A DNA stretch of 23,655 nt from CAJXCL01 sp036011265 (GTDB taxonomy: Bacteria > Nitrospinota > Nitrospinia > CAJXCL01), in NCBI GenBank assembly GCA_036011265.1, contig DASCNB010000047.1, forward strand, positions 1 through 23,655. Reading direction: 5' to 3'. This document shows positions 1-8,100 of this stretch, one piece after another. Both the position numbers and the translations under genes were made by a program. Position 1 is the stretch's first letter; the number at the start of each line of letters is the position of its first letter. The notes under the pieces are model-generated. The model saw only the letters and a list, made by a program, of their open reading frames with translations, had not been told where the DNA came from and searched no databases.

Positions 1-481
1 TTGAACGCTTGAATTTTATTTCCGTCTCTTCAAATTTGATTCCTTCAGGATTCAGCAGCGCCCGCTTTGCAACTTCAGGACATGACATTTCTCCGGACTC
101 TTCAAGAATATCATCGACTTTATTTATTGCCCGTGGATAGACAGCGCATGTATCGCAAAGATATTCTTCTCCAAAACGCTCTTGCAAAACACATAATCTA
201 TTAGGGGAAAGAAACGGGCAGAAGCCGGTTGTGGAATCATTTTCTATTTTTGCATATTTCGTATCATTGGAACCGGACTCCAACCGCGTTATATTTTTAT
301 CAAGTTTTTCTTTTAGTTCAACCTTCGAAATCATTTTATATTTGTCATAAGTTTTTTTATCAATGGTAACCTTCCAACTCCGGCAACAAACATCTTCACA
401 TTCAGAACCTATGCATTTGAACTCTTTCATGTATTGCGGAAGCCGAACTTTAAAAGTTTGATGATTCGTTAGATTTTGCAA
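1..481 (-). CDS. FliB-like flagellin lysine-N-methylase, N-terminal part (runs off window)
   Basis: Only the first 160 codons are present; the rest lies left of the window. The translation is Cys-rich: C23 and C28, an adjacent pair C32-C33, C88, C97, C109-x2-C112 followed by AVYPR, and C134 in MSCPE. This pattern is typical of the FliB/YkgJ cysteine-cluster family, whose founding member methylates lysines of flagellin and which probably binds an Fe-S cluster. I chose the TTG at 481 because an in-frame TAA lies two codons upstream, AAGGA sits at good spacing before it, and the family-like N-terminus (VRLPQYMKEFKCIGSECED) begins a few residues later; the ATG at codon 18 is the alternative. No flagellar structural genes are in the window, so the substrate is inferred from family membership only. 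Confidence 0.75.
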   Translation of the reverse strand, partial: MQNLTNHQTFKVRLPQYMKEFKCIGSECEDVCCRSWKVTIDKKTYDKYKMISKVELKEKLDKNITRLESGSNDTKYAKIENDSTTGFCPFLSPNRLCVLQERFGEEYLCDTCAVYPRAINKVDDILEESGEMSCPEVAKRALLNPEGIKFEETEIKFKRS

Positions 482-755
482 TTTTTACGTTCCTTTTCAT
501 ATATTATTAGGAAATTAAATAAATTAGTGGTGATATGTTATCGGTAGATTAAGCTATTTCTTAAATAAAAACCGATTTAAACTAAAAGGGAAGATATTTA
601 CATAAGGAGGGATATTGACAGGCTGCCCAAAATCTCAATTTCAGAGTTACAGTAAAACACTTTTATAGCTTAATAGATAATAATATTATCAATAAATCAC
701 ACTCAAAACATCAATTTACGTTATATTGTGAGCTAACATAACACTTTATGGCAAA
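482..755. other. Gene-free stretch between fliB-like gene and hisA
   Basis: AT-rich spacer lying upstream of the fliB-like gene and downstream of hisA. I see no convincing ORF, RNA gene or repeat. A plus-strand TTGACA occurs near 614 but has no matching -10 and no gene to serve. Confidence 0.5.
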
Positions 756-1484
756 CTATTGGTTTTTTTCCAGTCGAACCGCATCTTTAAAATCTAACCT
801 GCCATCATACAGAGCTCTGCCAACGATAACACCAACAACTCCTGATTTTTTTAAAGCAAGAGTATTTTCTATGTCTTTAAGCTCTGACACACCGCCCGAC
901 GCAATTACAGGGATATTAATAGATTCAGCTAATTCGCGAGTCCTTTCTAAATTGGGGCCTGTCAGGGTTCCGTCCCTCATAATGTCAGTAAAGATAATTG
1001 CTGAGACCCCGTATCCTTCAAATTTTTTAGCCAAATCAGAAACTTTTTGTTCTGTTTTTTCTACCCAGCCCCGGACAGCTACAAATCCATCTTTTGCGTC
1101 GATACCAACCGCGATCCTGCCCGGATACTTTTCGCAGATCTCTTTTACAAAACCAGGTTTTTCTTTTGCAACAGTACCCAGAATGATCCTGTGAACACCC
1201 ATATCAATAAATTCATCTACTGTCTCAACATCACGGATTCCTCCCCCTACTTCTATTGGGATGCTGATATTTTTTAAAATATTTTCAACTGACTTTTTGT
1301 TTACCGTATTTCCTTCAATTGCCCCGTTCAGGTCAACCACATGCAGCAGCCCGGCGCCAAGGTCTGCCCATTTTTTAGCCATCTCAGCAGGGTCATCAGA
1401 ATAGAAAATTTCCTGATCCATTTTGCCCTGAACAAGCCTCACACATTTTCCATCTTTAATATCTACCGCGGGGATTGTAAACAT
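756..1484 (-). CDS. hisA: HisA, phosphoribosylformimino-5-aminoimidazole carboxamide ribotide isomerase
   Basis: Catalyses the ProFAR to PRFAR Amadori-type isomerisation, the fourth step of histidine biosynthesis, in the cytoplasm. The 242-residue length is normal for this (beta-alpha)8 barrel. The catalytic pair is visible: Asp8 in PAVDIKDGKCVRL and Asp129 in VGIDAKDG. The two phosphate-binding loops are also present: GGGIR near residue 80 and SGGV near residue 196, with IMRDGTLTGPN at 168-178. The start is the ATG one base after the hisH TGA, so the pair is certainly co-transcribed and probably translationally coupled. HisF, the usual next gene, is not found downstream on this strand, so the his genes are scattered or only partly clustered here. 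Confidence 0.97.
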   Translation of the reverse strand: MFTIPAVDIKDGKCVRLVQGKMDQEIFYSDDPAEMAKKWADLGAGLLHVVDLNGAIEGNTVNKKSVENILKNISIPIEVGGGIRDVETVDEFIDMGVHRIILGTVAKEKPGFVKEICEKYPGRIAVGIDAKDGFVAVRGWVEKTEQKVSDLAKKFEGYGVSAIIFTDIMRDGTLTGPNLERTRELAESINIPVIASGGVSELKDIENTLALKKSGVVGVIVGRALYDGRLDFKDAVRLEKNQ

Positions 1485-1485
1485 A

Positions 1486-2118
1486 TCAAACTATATCTCC
1501 GAAATTCTTTAATATTGTTAAGCCTGTTTGCTGGCTCTTTTCAGGGTGGAATTGAAACGCAAACATGTTGTCCCGGCAAATACCGGAGACAAACTCAATT
1601 CCATAATTAGTAGTTGTAGCGACAACTTCTTTATCCTCTGGCACAACATAATAAGAGTGAACAAAGTAAAAATATGAACTCTCCTGCGCGTCTTTCAGCA
1701 AAGAGATTTCCTTTTGTTTTGAGATAGTGTTCCATCCCATGTGCGGTATCTTAAGCCTGTCTCCATTTTCCTGAGACAACTGAAGATCTTTTGAAAACCG
1801 TATTACCTTCCCCGGAACTAAATCCAATCCCTTTGAACTCCCAAATTCAATACTTTCAGTAAAGAGAAGTTGAAGTCCCAGGCAGATTCCCAGGAACGGC
1901 TTTTTAGAATTTACGCAATCCTTGATAGGTGCTACGAGATTAAGGTCATTCAGGTTGTTCATGCAATCCTGAAACGCCCCGACGCCTGGAAGAACAATAG
2001 CATCAGCATTTCCAACAACTTCAGGGTCACCGGAAACAACAGCCTTGTGTCCAACGGCTTCAAAACCTTTCTGAACACTGCGGAGATTGCCCATTCCATA
2101 ATCAATAACAACAATCAT
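1486..2118 (-). CDS. hisH: HisH, imidazole glycerol phosphate synthase glutaminase subunit
   Basis: Class I glutamine amidotransferase subunit that hydrolyses glutamine and channels ammonia to HisF for IGP and AICAR formation. The full triad is present: Cys79 in GICLGLQLLF, with His191 and Glu193 in FHPEKSQ. The oxyanion-strand region PGVGAF (44-49) and PHMGWN (125-130) are typical of HisH rather than other amidotransferases. Length (210 residues) is normal. GAAGGA precedes the ATG at good spacing. It is the first gene of a two-gene hisH-hisA unit; upstream lie a short dispersed GTCAGGGGTCAG-type repeat and then the hairpin array, so any promoter lies close to or inside repetitive DNA. HisF must be encoded elsewhere. 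Confidence 0.97.
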   Translation of the reverse strand: MIVVIDYGMGNLRSVQKGFEAVGHKAVVSGDPEVVGNADAIVLPGVGAFQDCMNNLNDLNLVAPIKDCVNSKKPFLGICLGLQLLFTESIEFGSSKGLDLVPGKVIRFSKDLQLSQENGDRLKIPHMGWNTISKQKEISLLKDAQESSYFYFVHSYYVVPEDKEVVATTTNYGIEFVSGICRDNMFAFQFHPEKSQQTGLTILKNFGDIV

Positions 2119-2217
2119 AATTTTTCCTTCTGAAAATATAGTCGTCAGGGGTCAGGGGACGAGGGTCAGATTATGATAACATAGCTGATCCCTGCTCTAT
2201 TTACAACACAGAATGTT

Positions 2218-2666
2218 GCATAAGGCGCTGTGCTCTGCATAAGGCACTGTAAAAGGCAAAAACCAAACAGTGCCTAAGCTTTGCATAAGGCACTGTAAAA
2301 GGCAAAAACCAAACAGTGCCTAAGCTTTGCATAATTCGCAGTGCTTTGCATAAGGCACTGTAAAAAGAAAGACCTAAACAGTGCCTAAGCTCTGCATAAG
2401 GCACTGTAAAAGGCAAAAACCAAACAGTGCCTAAGCTTTGCATAATTCGCAGTGCTTTGCATAAGGCACTGTAAAAAGAAAGACCTAAACAGTGCCTAAA
2501 AAAGGAAAAAACCAAACTGCGACTAAGCTCTGCATAAGTCGTTGTAAAAGACAAAAACTAGACAACGACTAAGCTTTGCATAAGTCGTTGTAAAAGACAA
2601 AAGCTTAACAACGACTAAGCTTTGCATAAGTCGTTGTAAAAGACAAAAGCTTAACAACGACTAAAA
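2218..2666. repeat. Tandem hairpin array: eight 46-bp units plus three 19-bp short units
   Basis: Eight long units begin at 2237, 2283, 2348, 2394, 2459, 2532, 2578 and 2624. Each starts GCATA, carries a perfect 9-bp inverted repeat around a 16-nt A-rich loop, and (where complete) ends AAGCTYT. Units 1-5 have arms AGGCACTGT/ACAGTGCCT; units 6-8 have AGTCGTTGT/ACAACGACT, so three base pairs changed on both arms. Three 19-bp short units (2218, 2329, 2440) keep the left arm only, giving a 65-bp super-period of one short and two long units in the first part. An orphan loop and right arm (CTGCGACT) lies at about 2498-2531. The array fills the divergent gap between hisH and msrAB, ending about 65 bases before msrAB. 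Function unknown; there are no unique spacers, so it is not CRISPR. Confidence 0.95.
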
Positions 2667-2730
2667 AATTTTTAAATCCCAATCGAGATTTTGGTAGTCT
2701 TATAGAAATGAACCAATTAAAATAGGTTAC

Positions 2731-3798
2731 ATGGAAATGTTTAAAAAATTTAACCTCCTTTTAATTATCCTGTTTTGTATGCAACTAAACGCCTCGGCAG
2801 AAACAAAAAAAGAATACGAAAATGCCATATTTGCCGGCGGTTGTTTCTGGTGCATGGAACATCCGTACGAAGAAATAGACGGAGTACTTGAAGTTATTTC
2901 CGGTTATACAGGTGGAAAGGAGAAAAATCCCACTTATGAAGAGATATCGAAAGGCACTACCGGTCATGTAGAAGCCGTACTGATTAAATACAAACCAGAA
3001 AAAATATCCTACCCAAAACTCCTTGACGTATTCTGGAGACAAATAGATCCCACTGATTCAGACGGTCAATTCGCGGACAGGGGCAGCCAGTACAAAACCG
3101 CCATCTTTTACTTAGATAATGATCAAAAAAGACTGGCGATAAAATCAAAAGAAAAATTAGATAAATCCGGGACATTCCAGAAACCAATAGTTACTGAAAT
3201 CAGAAAGGCGGAAAAATTTTACCCGGCTGAAGATTACCATCAGGATTATTATAAAAAGAACTCCATCAGGTATAAAATGTATCGATTCGGATCAGGGCGC
3301 GACCGGTTTCTTGAATCTGTTTGGGCAAAAAAGGAGAAGGAAATGGGTAAAGATTCTAAAAAGAGATACAAGAAAATGAGCAAAGATGAACTGAGAAAAA
3401 AACTTACCCCTCTGCAGTATCATGTTACTCTTGAAAACGGTACGGAAAGACCTTTTAAAAATGAGTACTGGAATAACAAAAAAAAGGGTATCTATGTTGA
3501 TATCATTTCAGGAGAACCTCTTTTCAGCTCCACGGACAAATTCGATTCCAAAAGCGGCTGGCCAAGTTTTACCAAGTCTATTAAACCGGGGAATATTATT
3601 GAAAAATCAGACTGGTCTTTTTTCATGAAAAGAACGGAAGTCAGAAGCAAACATGCCGATTCCCACCTTGGCCACCTCTTTGATGACGGGCCAGCTCCAA
3701 CCGGATCGCGTTATTGTATAAACTCCGCTGCCCTTCGGTTTATTCCAAAAGAAGATTTAGGAAAAGAAGGCTATAAAGAATATGAAAAGCTTTTCTAG
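2731..3798 (+). CDS. msrAB: MsrA-MsrB fusion, exported peptide methionine sulfoxide reductase
   Basis: Repairs oxidised methionine: MsrA reduces the S-sulfoxide and MsrB the R-sulfoxide. Residues 1-23 form a signal peptide (Lys pair, Leu/Ile-rich core, ASA before Glu24), so the enzyme is probably periplasmic or outer-surface. The MsrA domain (about 29-195) has the catalytic motif GGCFWCME with Cys38. The MsrB domain (about 217-350) has GEPLFSS, SGWPSF and catalytic Cys329 in RYCINSAALRF. The MsrB part lacks the two CxxC zinc motifs, and the usual resolving-Cys position before GWPSF is occupied by Lys-Ser. The two domains join through a Lys-rich linker. A start at the third codon (ATG, 2737) is equally possible; no strong ribosome site is visible. 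It stands alone, just downstream of the hairpin array. Confidence 0.95.
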   Translation: MEMFKKFNLLLIILFCMQLNASAETKKEYENAIFAGGCFWCMEHPYEEIDGVLEVISGYTGGKEKNPTYEEISKGTTGHVEAVLIKYKPEKISYPKLLDVFWRQIDPTDSDGQFADRGSQYKTAIFYLDNDQKRLAIKSKEKLDKSGTFQKPIVTEIRKAEKFYPAEDYHQDYYKKNSIRYKMYRFGSGRDRFLESVWAKKEKEMGKDSKKRYKKMSKDELRKKLTPLQYHVTLENGTERPFKNEYWNNKKKGIYVDIISGEPLFSSTDKFDSKSGWPSFTKSIKPGNIIEKSDWSFFMKRTEVRSKHADSHLGHLFDDGPAPTGSRYCINSAALRFIPKEDLGKEGYKEYEKLF

Positions 3799-3863
3799 GG
3801 GGATGTGGCAGTACTCTTTGCACTGCAAATTGATAAAATTGCGTTTTTTATAGCAAAGTTTTT

Positions 3864-3980
3864 TAACACACCCCGTCCCGGCGGGACACCCCTCTTGTTA
3901 GAGGGGAATTCTCTCCCCAAATTCCCCCTTAAAAAAGGGGGATACAGGGGGTTGTAATTTTGGTTGCGGCCACTGGCCGC
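3864..3980. repeat. Cluster of dispersed palindromic repeats downstream of msrAB
   Basis: Three elements lie side by side in this 265-base gap. 3864-3909 contains CCCCGTCCCGGCGGGAC and CCCCTC-N4-GAGGGG-like arms, and has an inverted copy at 20825-20871. 3919-3958 contains CCCCCTT/AAGGGGG arms and matches 7841-7880 at 36 of 40 bases. 3966-3980 is a GC-rich palindrome, GCGGCCA-C-TGGCCGC. The first hairpins could also end msrAB transcription, but no T-run follows. Confidence 0.75.
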
Positions 3981-4063
3981 TCTCCGCAGTAATACTTTTT
4001 CACCGCACCCCAAGGGCACTTCCTTCGGGCGCAAGATCACTGAGAAAGAATTAACAAACAAGT

Positions 4064-4933
4064 ATGGCCTCCTTAAAAAAAAGACTGCCGACCAATGTAA
4101 CGGGAGATTTTTATGTTGATAAAACCTGTATTAATTGCGGAACATGCAGGTTCATTGCTCCTGATACCTTTAGTGATAAAGATAAAAAATCACGGGTTTC
4201 CAATCAACCTGAGACGGAGGAGCAAAAACACCGTGCCCTGATGGCAATGATTTCCTGCCCTGTATCTTCCATAGGAACAGAAGAAAAATATGATTTATCA
4301 AAAGCCCTCTCTTCTTATCCTGAACCGATAGATAAAAACGTATTTCATTGCGGATTCCATTCCAAGTCCAGTTATGGGGCTACAAGCTATCTCATTAAAC
4401 GGCCGGAAGGAAATATCATGGTGGATTCACCCCGCTTTGTTAAAGTATTGGCCAGACAAATAGAGGAGATGGGAGGCGTCAAATACATGTTCCTGAGTCA
4501 CAAAGATGATGTGGCAGACCACCGGAAATATCACGAACATTTTGGATGTGAAAGGATCATGCATGTTGATGATCTTACAAAAGATACCGAAGATGTGGAA
4601 AGAACAATCCGGGGAATTGAGCCAGTGAAACTTGAGCAGGATATGTTAATTATTCCTGTTCCCGGCCATACAAAGGGGTCCATCTGTCTTTTGTACAATG
4701 ATAAATATTTATTCACAGGCGACCATCTGGCTATGAATCCGAACCGCTCGCATCCTACGGCCTTTAATAACCATTGCTGGTACTCTTGGGAAGAGCAGAT
4801 AAAATCGATGAAAAAAACCGCAGAATACAGTTTTGAATGGATCCTACCCGGACATAGTCTGCGCTGTTATTTCCCTAAAGACGAAATGGCTGAAAAAATG
4901 AAGATGTGTGTCGATTGGATGGAAAAGAATTGA
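4064..4933 (+). CDS. Ferredoxin-metallo-beta-lactamase fold fusion protein
   Basis: N-terminal ferredoxin-like domain (about 15-75) with C22-x2-C25-x2-C28 and a distant C65-Pro, enough ligands for one [4Fe-4S] cluster. It is followed by a metallo-beta-lactamase-fold domain (about 95-285) with metal-site landmarks: HKDDVADH (146-153) in place of canonical HxHxDH, GHTKGS (201-206), TGDH (218-221) and PGH (262-264). Such single-cluster ferredoxin/MBL fusions exist in bacteria and plants, but I know of no settled substrate; hydrolase or redox roles are inference. No clear ribosome site precedes the ATG, and the upstream gap is repeat-filled. The gene is monocistronic and converges on yqeY. Confidence 0.85.
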   Translation: MASLKKRLPTNVTGDFYVDKTCINCGTCRFIAPDTFSDKDKKSRVSNQPETEEQKHRALMAMISCPVSSIGTEEKYDLSKALSSYPEPIDKNVFHCGFHSKSSYGATSYLIKRPEGNIMVDSPRFVKVLARQIEEMGGVKYMFLSHKDDVADHRKYHEHFGCERIMHVDDLTKDTEDVERTIRGIEPVKLEQDMLIIPVPGHTKGSICLLYNDKYLFTGDHLAMNPNRSHPTAFNNHCWYSWEEQIKSMKKTAEYSFEWILPGHSLRCYFPKDEMAEKMKMCVDWMEKN

Positions 4934-4986
4934 TTTTGGCCATCCCTGGCCTCAACCCTACGGGCGGCCTTCCTTCGGAATCCGTC

Positions 4987-5072
4987 CAATTTTATCATCA
5001 TGATAAAATTGTGCTTTTGCCCGAAGACCGCGCTAAACCCTCCACTTGTCATCCTGAGCCTGCCGAAGGATC
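4987..5072. repeat. 25-bp palindrome and dispersed repeat between convergent genes
   Basis: 4987-5011 is a perfect 12-bp inverted repeat, CAATTTTATCAT / ATGATAAAATTG, around one C. About 40 bases on, 5047-5072 carries TGTCATCCTGAGC and GCCGAAGGAT, a dispersed motif also seen around 7895 and 10679-10727. The position between convergent genes fits a bidirectional stop or a repeat landing site. There is no adjacent T-run, so a terminator call is weak. Confidence 0.6.
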
Positions 5073-5131
5073 TCCTGCCTTTGTGCCTTTTTCTTTCATC
5101 TTTCCTCTGTCATCCGTCTACTGTCTTCTCC

Positions 5132-5584
5132 TCAAGGCAATAACTTTGACACAACACTTTTTACAGCAGCACCGGTGGTTTGTCCTTTAACTTTTCCCAT
5201 GACCGCTCCCATCACCTTGCCCATAGCGGATTTATCAGTAGCTCCAAGTTGTAAAATAGTTTCCTTTACTATTTTTTCTAATTCTTCGTTAGAAAGCTGC
5301 GGCGGTAAATAATCCTGCAGGATTTTAATTTCCGCCTCTTCTTTTTTCGCCATCTCTTCCCGGTCACCTTTACGAAACAGTTCTGCCGCTTCGTTGCGTT
5401 GTTTGATCATTCGGGAGATCAGGGAAATAACATCATCATCTTTTGCTTCTTTTCTCGTCTTCCCTGACGTCTCAAATTTCATAATTTCCGTCTTAAGTAG
5501 GCGGACAGTATCCAGGCGAAGGGTTTCCTTTTTTTTCAGAGCATCAGTCACATCTGATGCAACGCGTTCTTTTAAATTTGACAT
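5132..5584 (-). CDS. yqeY: GatB/YqeY domain protein
   Basis: The 150-residue length and all-helical composition match the YqeY family, a stand-alone relative of the tRNA-binding tail of the amidotransferase subunit GatB. Recognisable features are the N-terminal MSNLKERVASDVTDALKKK, RLDTVRLLKTEI, EIKILQDYLPPQLS and the C-terminal MGKVMGAVMGKVKGQTTG segment. The family is usually linked to tRNA-dependent aminoacyl amidation or aminoacyl-tRNA handling, but its own function is not established. The start is ATG at 5584; I see no good Shine-Dalgarno in front of it. It stands alone, convergent with the ferredoxin-MBL gene and divergent from the ABC-F gene. Confidence 0.92.
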   Translation of the reverse strand: MSNLKERVASDVTDALKKKETLRLDTVRLLKTEIMKFETSGKTRKEAKDDDVISLISRMIKQRNEAAELFRKGDREEMAKKEEAEIKILQDYLPPQLSNEELEKIVKETILQLGATDKSAMGKVMGAVMGKVKGQTTGAAVKSVVSKLLP

Positions 5585-5671
5585 GAGTAGATTTTAAACT
5601 GTGAATTTTGAAATAACAAATATTTTCTGTAACCTATTGGAATAAATGGAACACGGATGACACTGATTTTA

Positions 5672-5722
5672 GCTTCGCAGATTCGCCCATAGAAGAGTTT
5701 CTGAGAAGACTTGAATTCGCGG
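5672..5722 (-). repeat. Inverted copy of the 50-bp dispersed repeat
   Basis: GCAGATTCGCCC, then AGAAGAG, then GAAGACTTGAATTCG is the reverse complement of the repeat found at 7760-7800, 13606-13650 and 13657-13697. The gap 5585-5883 otherwise holds a common ACACGGATGACAC-type repeat near 5651 and no gene. Confidence 0.75.
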
Positions 5723-5883
5723 ATATTTTTTTAGCCTCTCGATTTCTTCGAGATGACCTCAAGGTTTTCTTATTAGTCCTTTTCTCGAAGTAATCTTGTA
5801 GTAATCGTGATGCCAAACTTTTTTAATCCTTGGATCCTGCCCCCTGAATTCTGATCCCTGATATGCTATATTGATAAATCATC

Positions 5884-7719
5884 ATGATCAAAGTAATAGA
5901 TTTAAGTAAATCATACGGAAAGCAGACTCTTTTTGAAAATATTTCTTTTAATATTAATAAAAAAGAACGCGTCGGTTTAGTGGGTCGGAACGGCCATGGA
6001 AAGACGACTCTTTTTCGTCTTTTATTGAAGCAGGAAGAATTTGATTCCGGCACAATATCGATTCCAAAAACTTATATTATCGCCCACTTGGGTCAGCATA
6101 TTCATTTCACAAAAGATACAGTTCTAAACGAAGGATGCCTCGGGCTTCCCTCAGATCAAAAGTATGACCATTGGCGGCTAGAAGAGACGCTTATGGGCTT
6201 AGGGTTTTCTGAAGATGAATTTCATCGCCCTCCTTCCGAATTATCAGGCGGCTACCAGGTAAGACTCAACCTGGCAAAAATTCTTGTTTCCGATCCTGAT
6301 TTCCTTCTTTTAGATGAACCTACGAATTATTTAGACGTGGTCTCTATTCGCTGGTTTACAAAATTCCTGAGAGCCTGGCAAAAGGAGTTGATCTTGATTA
6401 CCCATGACAGAAGCTTTATGGATAGCGTAACGACCCACACCATGGTAATTCATCGACAAAAGGTCAAAAAAATTTCAGGCAACACGGAAAAATTATATAA
6501 CCAGATCGCGCAGGAAGAAGAGGTCTATGAAAAAACCCGGTTAAATGATGAGAAAAAAAGAAAGGACGCGGAAGTTTTTATTCGCCGGTTTCGCGCGAAA
6601 GCCAGGCTGGCCGGTATGGTGCAATCACGGATTAAAGCTTTAAATAAAAAAGAAAAACGAGATAAACTTGATAGAATTCCGCCCCTGGAGCTTTCTTTTA
6701 ATGCCGCTCCTTTCGCCGCGAGATTTATGATTAGTGCCGATGATCTATCCTTTTCATACAATAATCCCCCTCCCTATTTAATAGATGATTTTAGTTTCGC
6801 CATAAAAAAGGATGACCGGATAGGAGTCATTGGTAAAAACGGTAAAGGGAAATCCACCTTATTGAAAATATTAGCTCAAACATTAAAGCCACTCAAAGGG
6901 GAGATTAAAAAACATCCTAACTTAAAAATTGGTTACTTTGGCCAGACAAACAAAATCGAACTGCATCCGCAAAAAACCGTTTATGAAGAAATTATGGCTG
7001 CAGATCCGAAATGTACTCTTCAGAGGGCCCGGACCATCGGCGGTTCCCTGATGTTTGAAGGAGATGATTCTTTGAAAAAAATTTCCGTTCTATCGGGAGG
7101 AGAGAAAAGCCGGGTTTTACTCGGAAAGATTTTAACCTCCCCGTGTCATTTGTTGTTATTAGATGAACCAACTAATCATCTGGACATGGAATCCTGTGAT
7201 TCCTTAATGTCCGCGATGGACTCATTTGGCGGGGCAGTTGTTCTGGTTACTCATAACGAAATGTATCTCCATACCCTGGTAAACCGTTTGATTGTTTTTG
7301 ACCGAAATAAAATAACCCTCTATGAAGGAACGTATCAGGACTTCCTGGATGATGTCGGATGGGAAGATGACGAACCTCCCAAAGAACGCTCAAAAAGAAA
7401 AAATAATCTTTCCAAAAAAGAGGTAAGAAAGCTCAAAGCAAATATTTTAAATGAAAAAACAAACGTTCTGGTCCCTTTAAAAAATGAAATAAAAAAAACA
7501 GAAAAGCGTATTGAAAATCTTGAAAAAAAGTTAAACAGTAACAATAAAAAACTTATTGAAGCCTCAGAGCAAGGGGATGGGAACACCATCACTGATCTTT
7601 CCAAAAAGAACCATCAATTCGAATCAGAATTAGAAGAACTATATAAGAATCTCGATGAATTGACTTCTTCCCACGAAGAAAAATCAAAGGAATTTGAGAA
7701 AAAGCTTGAAGAGCTATAG
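5884..7719 (+). CDS. ABC-F family ATPase (Uup/YheS-like) with C-terminal coiled coil
   Basis: Soluble twin-ATPase of the ABC-F group, which act on the ribosome and have no membrane domain. Cassette 1 has Walker A GRNGHGKTT (34-42), LSGGY (120-124) and LLLDEPTNYLD (141-151). Cassette 2 has GKNGKGKST (317-325), LSGGE (403-407) and LLLLDEPTNHLD (423-434). A charged inter-domain linker spans about 205-265, the part that reaches into the ribosome in this family. Residues about 500-611 are almost wholly charged and helical, a coiled-coil tail like that of Uup and YheS. The cassette 1 signature has Tyr where Glu is usual. No Shine-Dalgarno is visible before the ATG. The subfamily is uncertain; a role in ribosome rescue or assembly is inference. 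Confidence 0.93.
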   Translation: MIKVIDLSKSYGKQTLFENISFNINKKERVGLVGRNGHGKTTLFRLLLKQEEFDSGTISIPKTYIIAHLGQHIHFTKDTVLNEGCLGLPSDQKYDHWRLEETLMGLGFSEDEFHRPPSELSGGYQVRLNLAKILVSDPDFLLLDEPTNYLDVVSIRWFTKFLRAWQKELILITHDRSFMDSVTTHTMVIHRQKVKKISGNTEKLYNQIAQEEEVYEKTRLNDEKKRKDAEVFIRRFRAKARLAGMVQSRIKALNKKEKRDKLDRIPPLELSFNAAPFAARFMISADDLSFSYNNPPPYLIDDFSFAIKKDDRIGVIGKNGKGKSTLLKILAQTLKPLKGEIKKHPNLKIGYFGQTNKIELHPQKTVYEEIMAADPKCTLQRARTIGGSLMFEGDDSLKKISVLSGGEKSRVLLGKILTSPCHLLLLDEPTNHLDMESCDSLMSAMDSFGGAVVLVTHNEMYLHTLVNRLIVFDRNKITLYEGTYQDFLDDVGWEDDEPPKERSKRKNNLSKKEVRKLKANILNEKTNVLVPLKNEIKKTEKRIENLEKKLNSNNKKLIEASEQGDGNTITDLSKKNHQFESELEELYKNLDELTSSHEEKSKEFEKKLEEL

Positions 7720-7739
7720 CCACGAAGCCTCAAAGAAAA

Positions 7740-8075
7740 ACCTTTTTTACCACGAAGCTCACGAATTCAAGTCTTCATAGGCATTCTTCTGAGGGCGAAT
7801 CTTGGTTGGTTTATACCAAAAAATCACGAAGCACACGAAGAAATTCCCCCTTAGAAAAGGGGGATCAAGGGGGTTGTGATCCCCTCCTGAGAACTTGTCC
7901 TGAGCTTGCCGAAGGAGATGTGGACGCATAGCGGACGGAGTGTGTATTGTCCATGCCATTGCTGATGGCTGATAGCTGACATCTGAGTGCTGACCGCTGC
8001 ATTAAAATGCATGCAGGCAAGAAAAGATGTTAATGCAAAAACTCTATTTAGAAAAAAAGTCAACAGAAGAACTGA
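7740..8075 (+). repeat. Composite dispersed repeat, left copy flanking the accessory segment
   Basis: Gene-free stretch (7720-8100) made of repeats. 7764-7833 matches 13657-13726 at 68 of 70 bases. 7841-7880 is the CCCCCTT/AAGGGGG element shared with 3919-3958. 7895-7918 is the GAACTTGTCCTGAGC/GCCGAAGG type. 7969-8001 has CTGAGTGCTGACCGCT as at about 13558-13573. 8014-8073 ends ACTCTATTT..AAAAGTCAACAG, as at 13761-13827. The order of shared blocks is the same in both copies, so this is one composite element in direct orientation. No coding potential beyond random frames. Confidence 0.8.
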
Positions 8076-8100
8076 CCCTCCGAATACAATTAAAGAAGGA

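Noticed and set aside
748..1194. 148-codon plus-strand ORF over hisA
   Set aside because: Antisense to a clear hisA with both catalytic Asp residues; no independent support.
2201..2554. 117-codon minus-strand ORF with 37-residue protein repeats
   Set aside because: It is produced by the hairpin array reading open in one frame (111-bp period); no ribosome site or domain is present.
2218..2666. CRISPR array
   Set aside because: The parts between stems are themselves repeated, units are contiguous at 46 and 19 bp, and no cas gene is near.
3919..3958. Rho-independent terminator of msrAB
   Set aside because: The GC-rich hairpin recurs at 7841-7880 in a non-terminator setting and lacks a following T-run, so it is better called a dispersed repeat.
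4906..5190. 94-codon plus-strand ORF after the ferredoxin-MBL gene
   Set aside because: It overlaps the MBL end and the yqeY end and runs through repeat DNA; composition is not protein-like.
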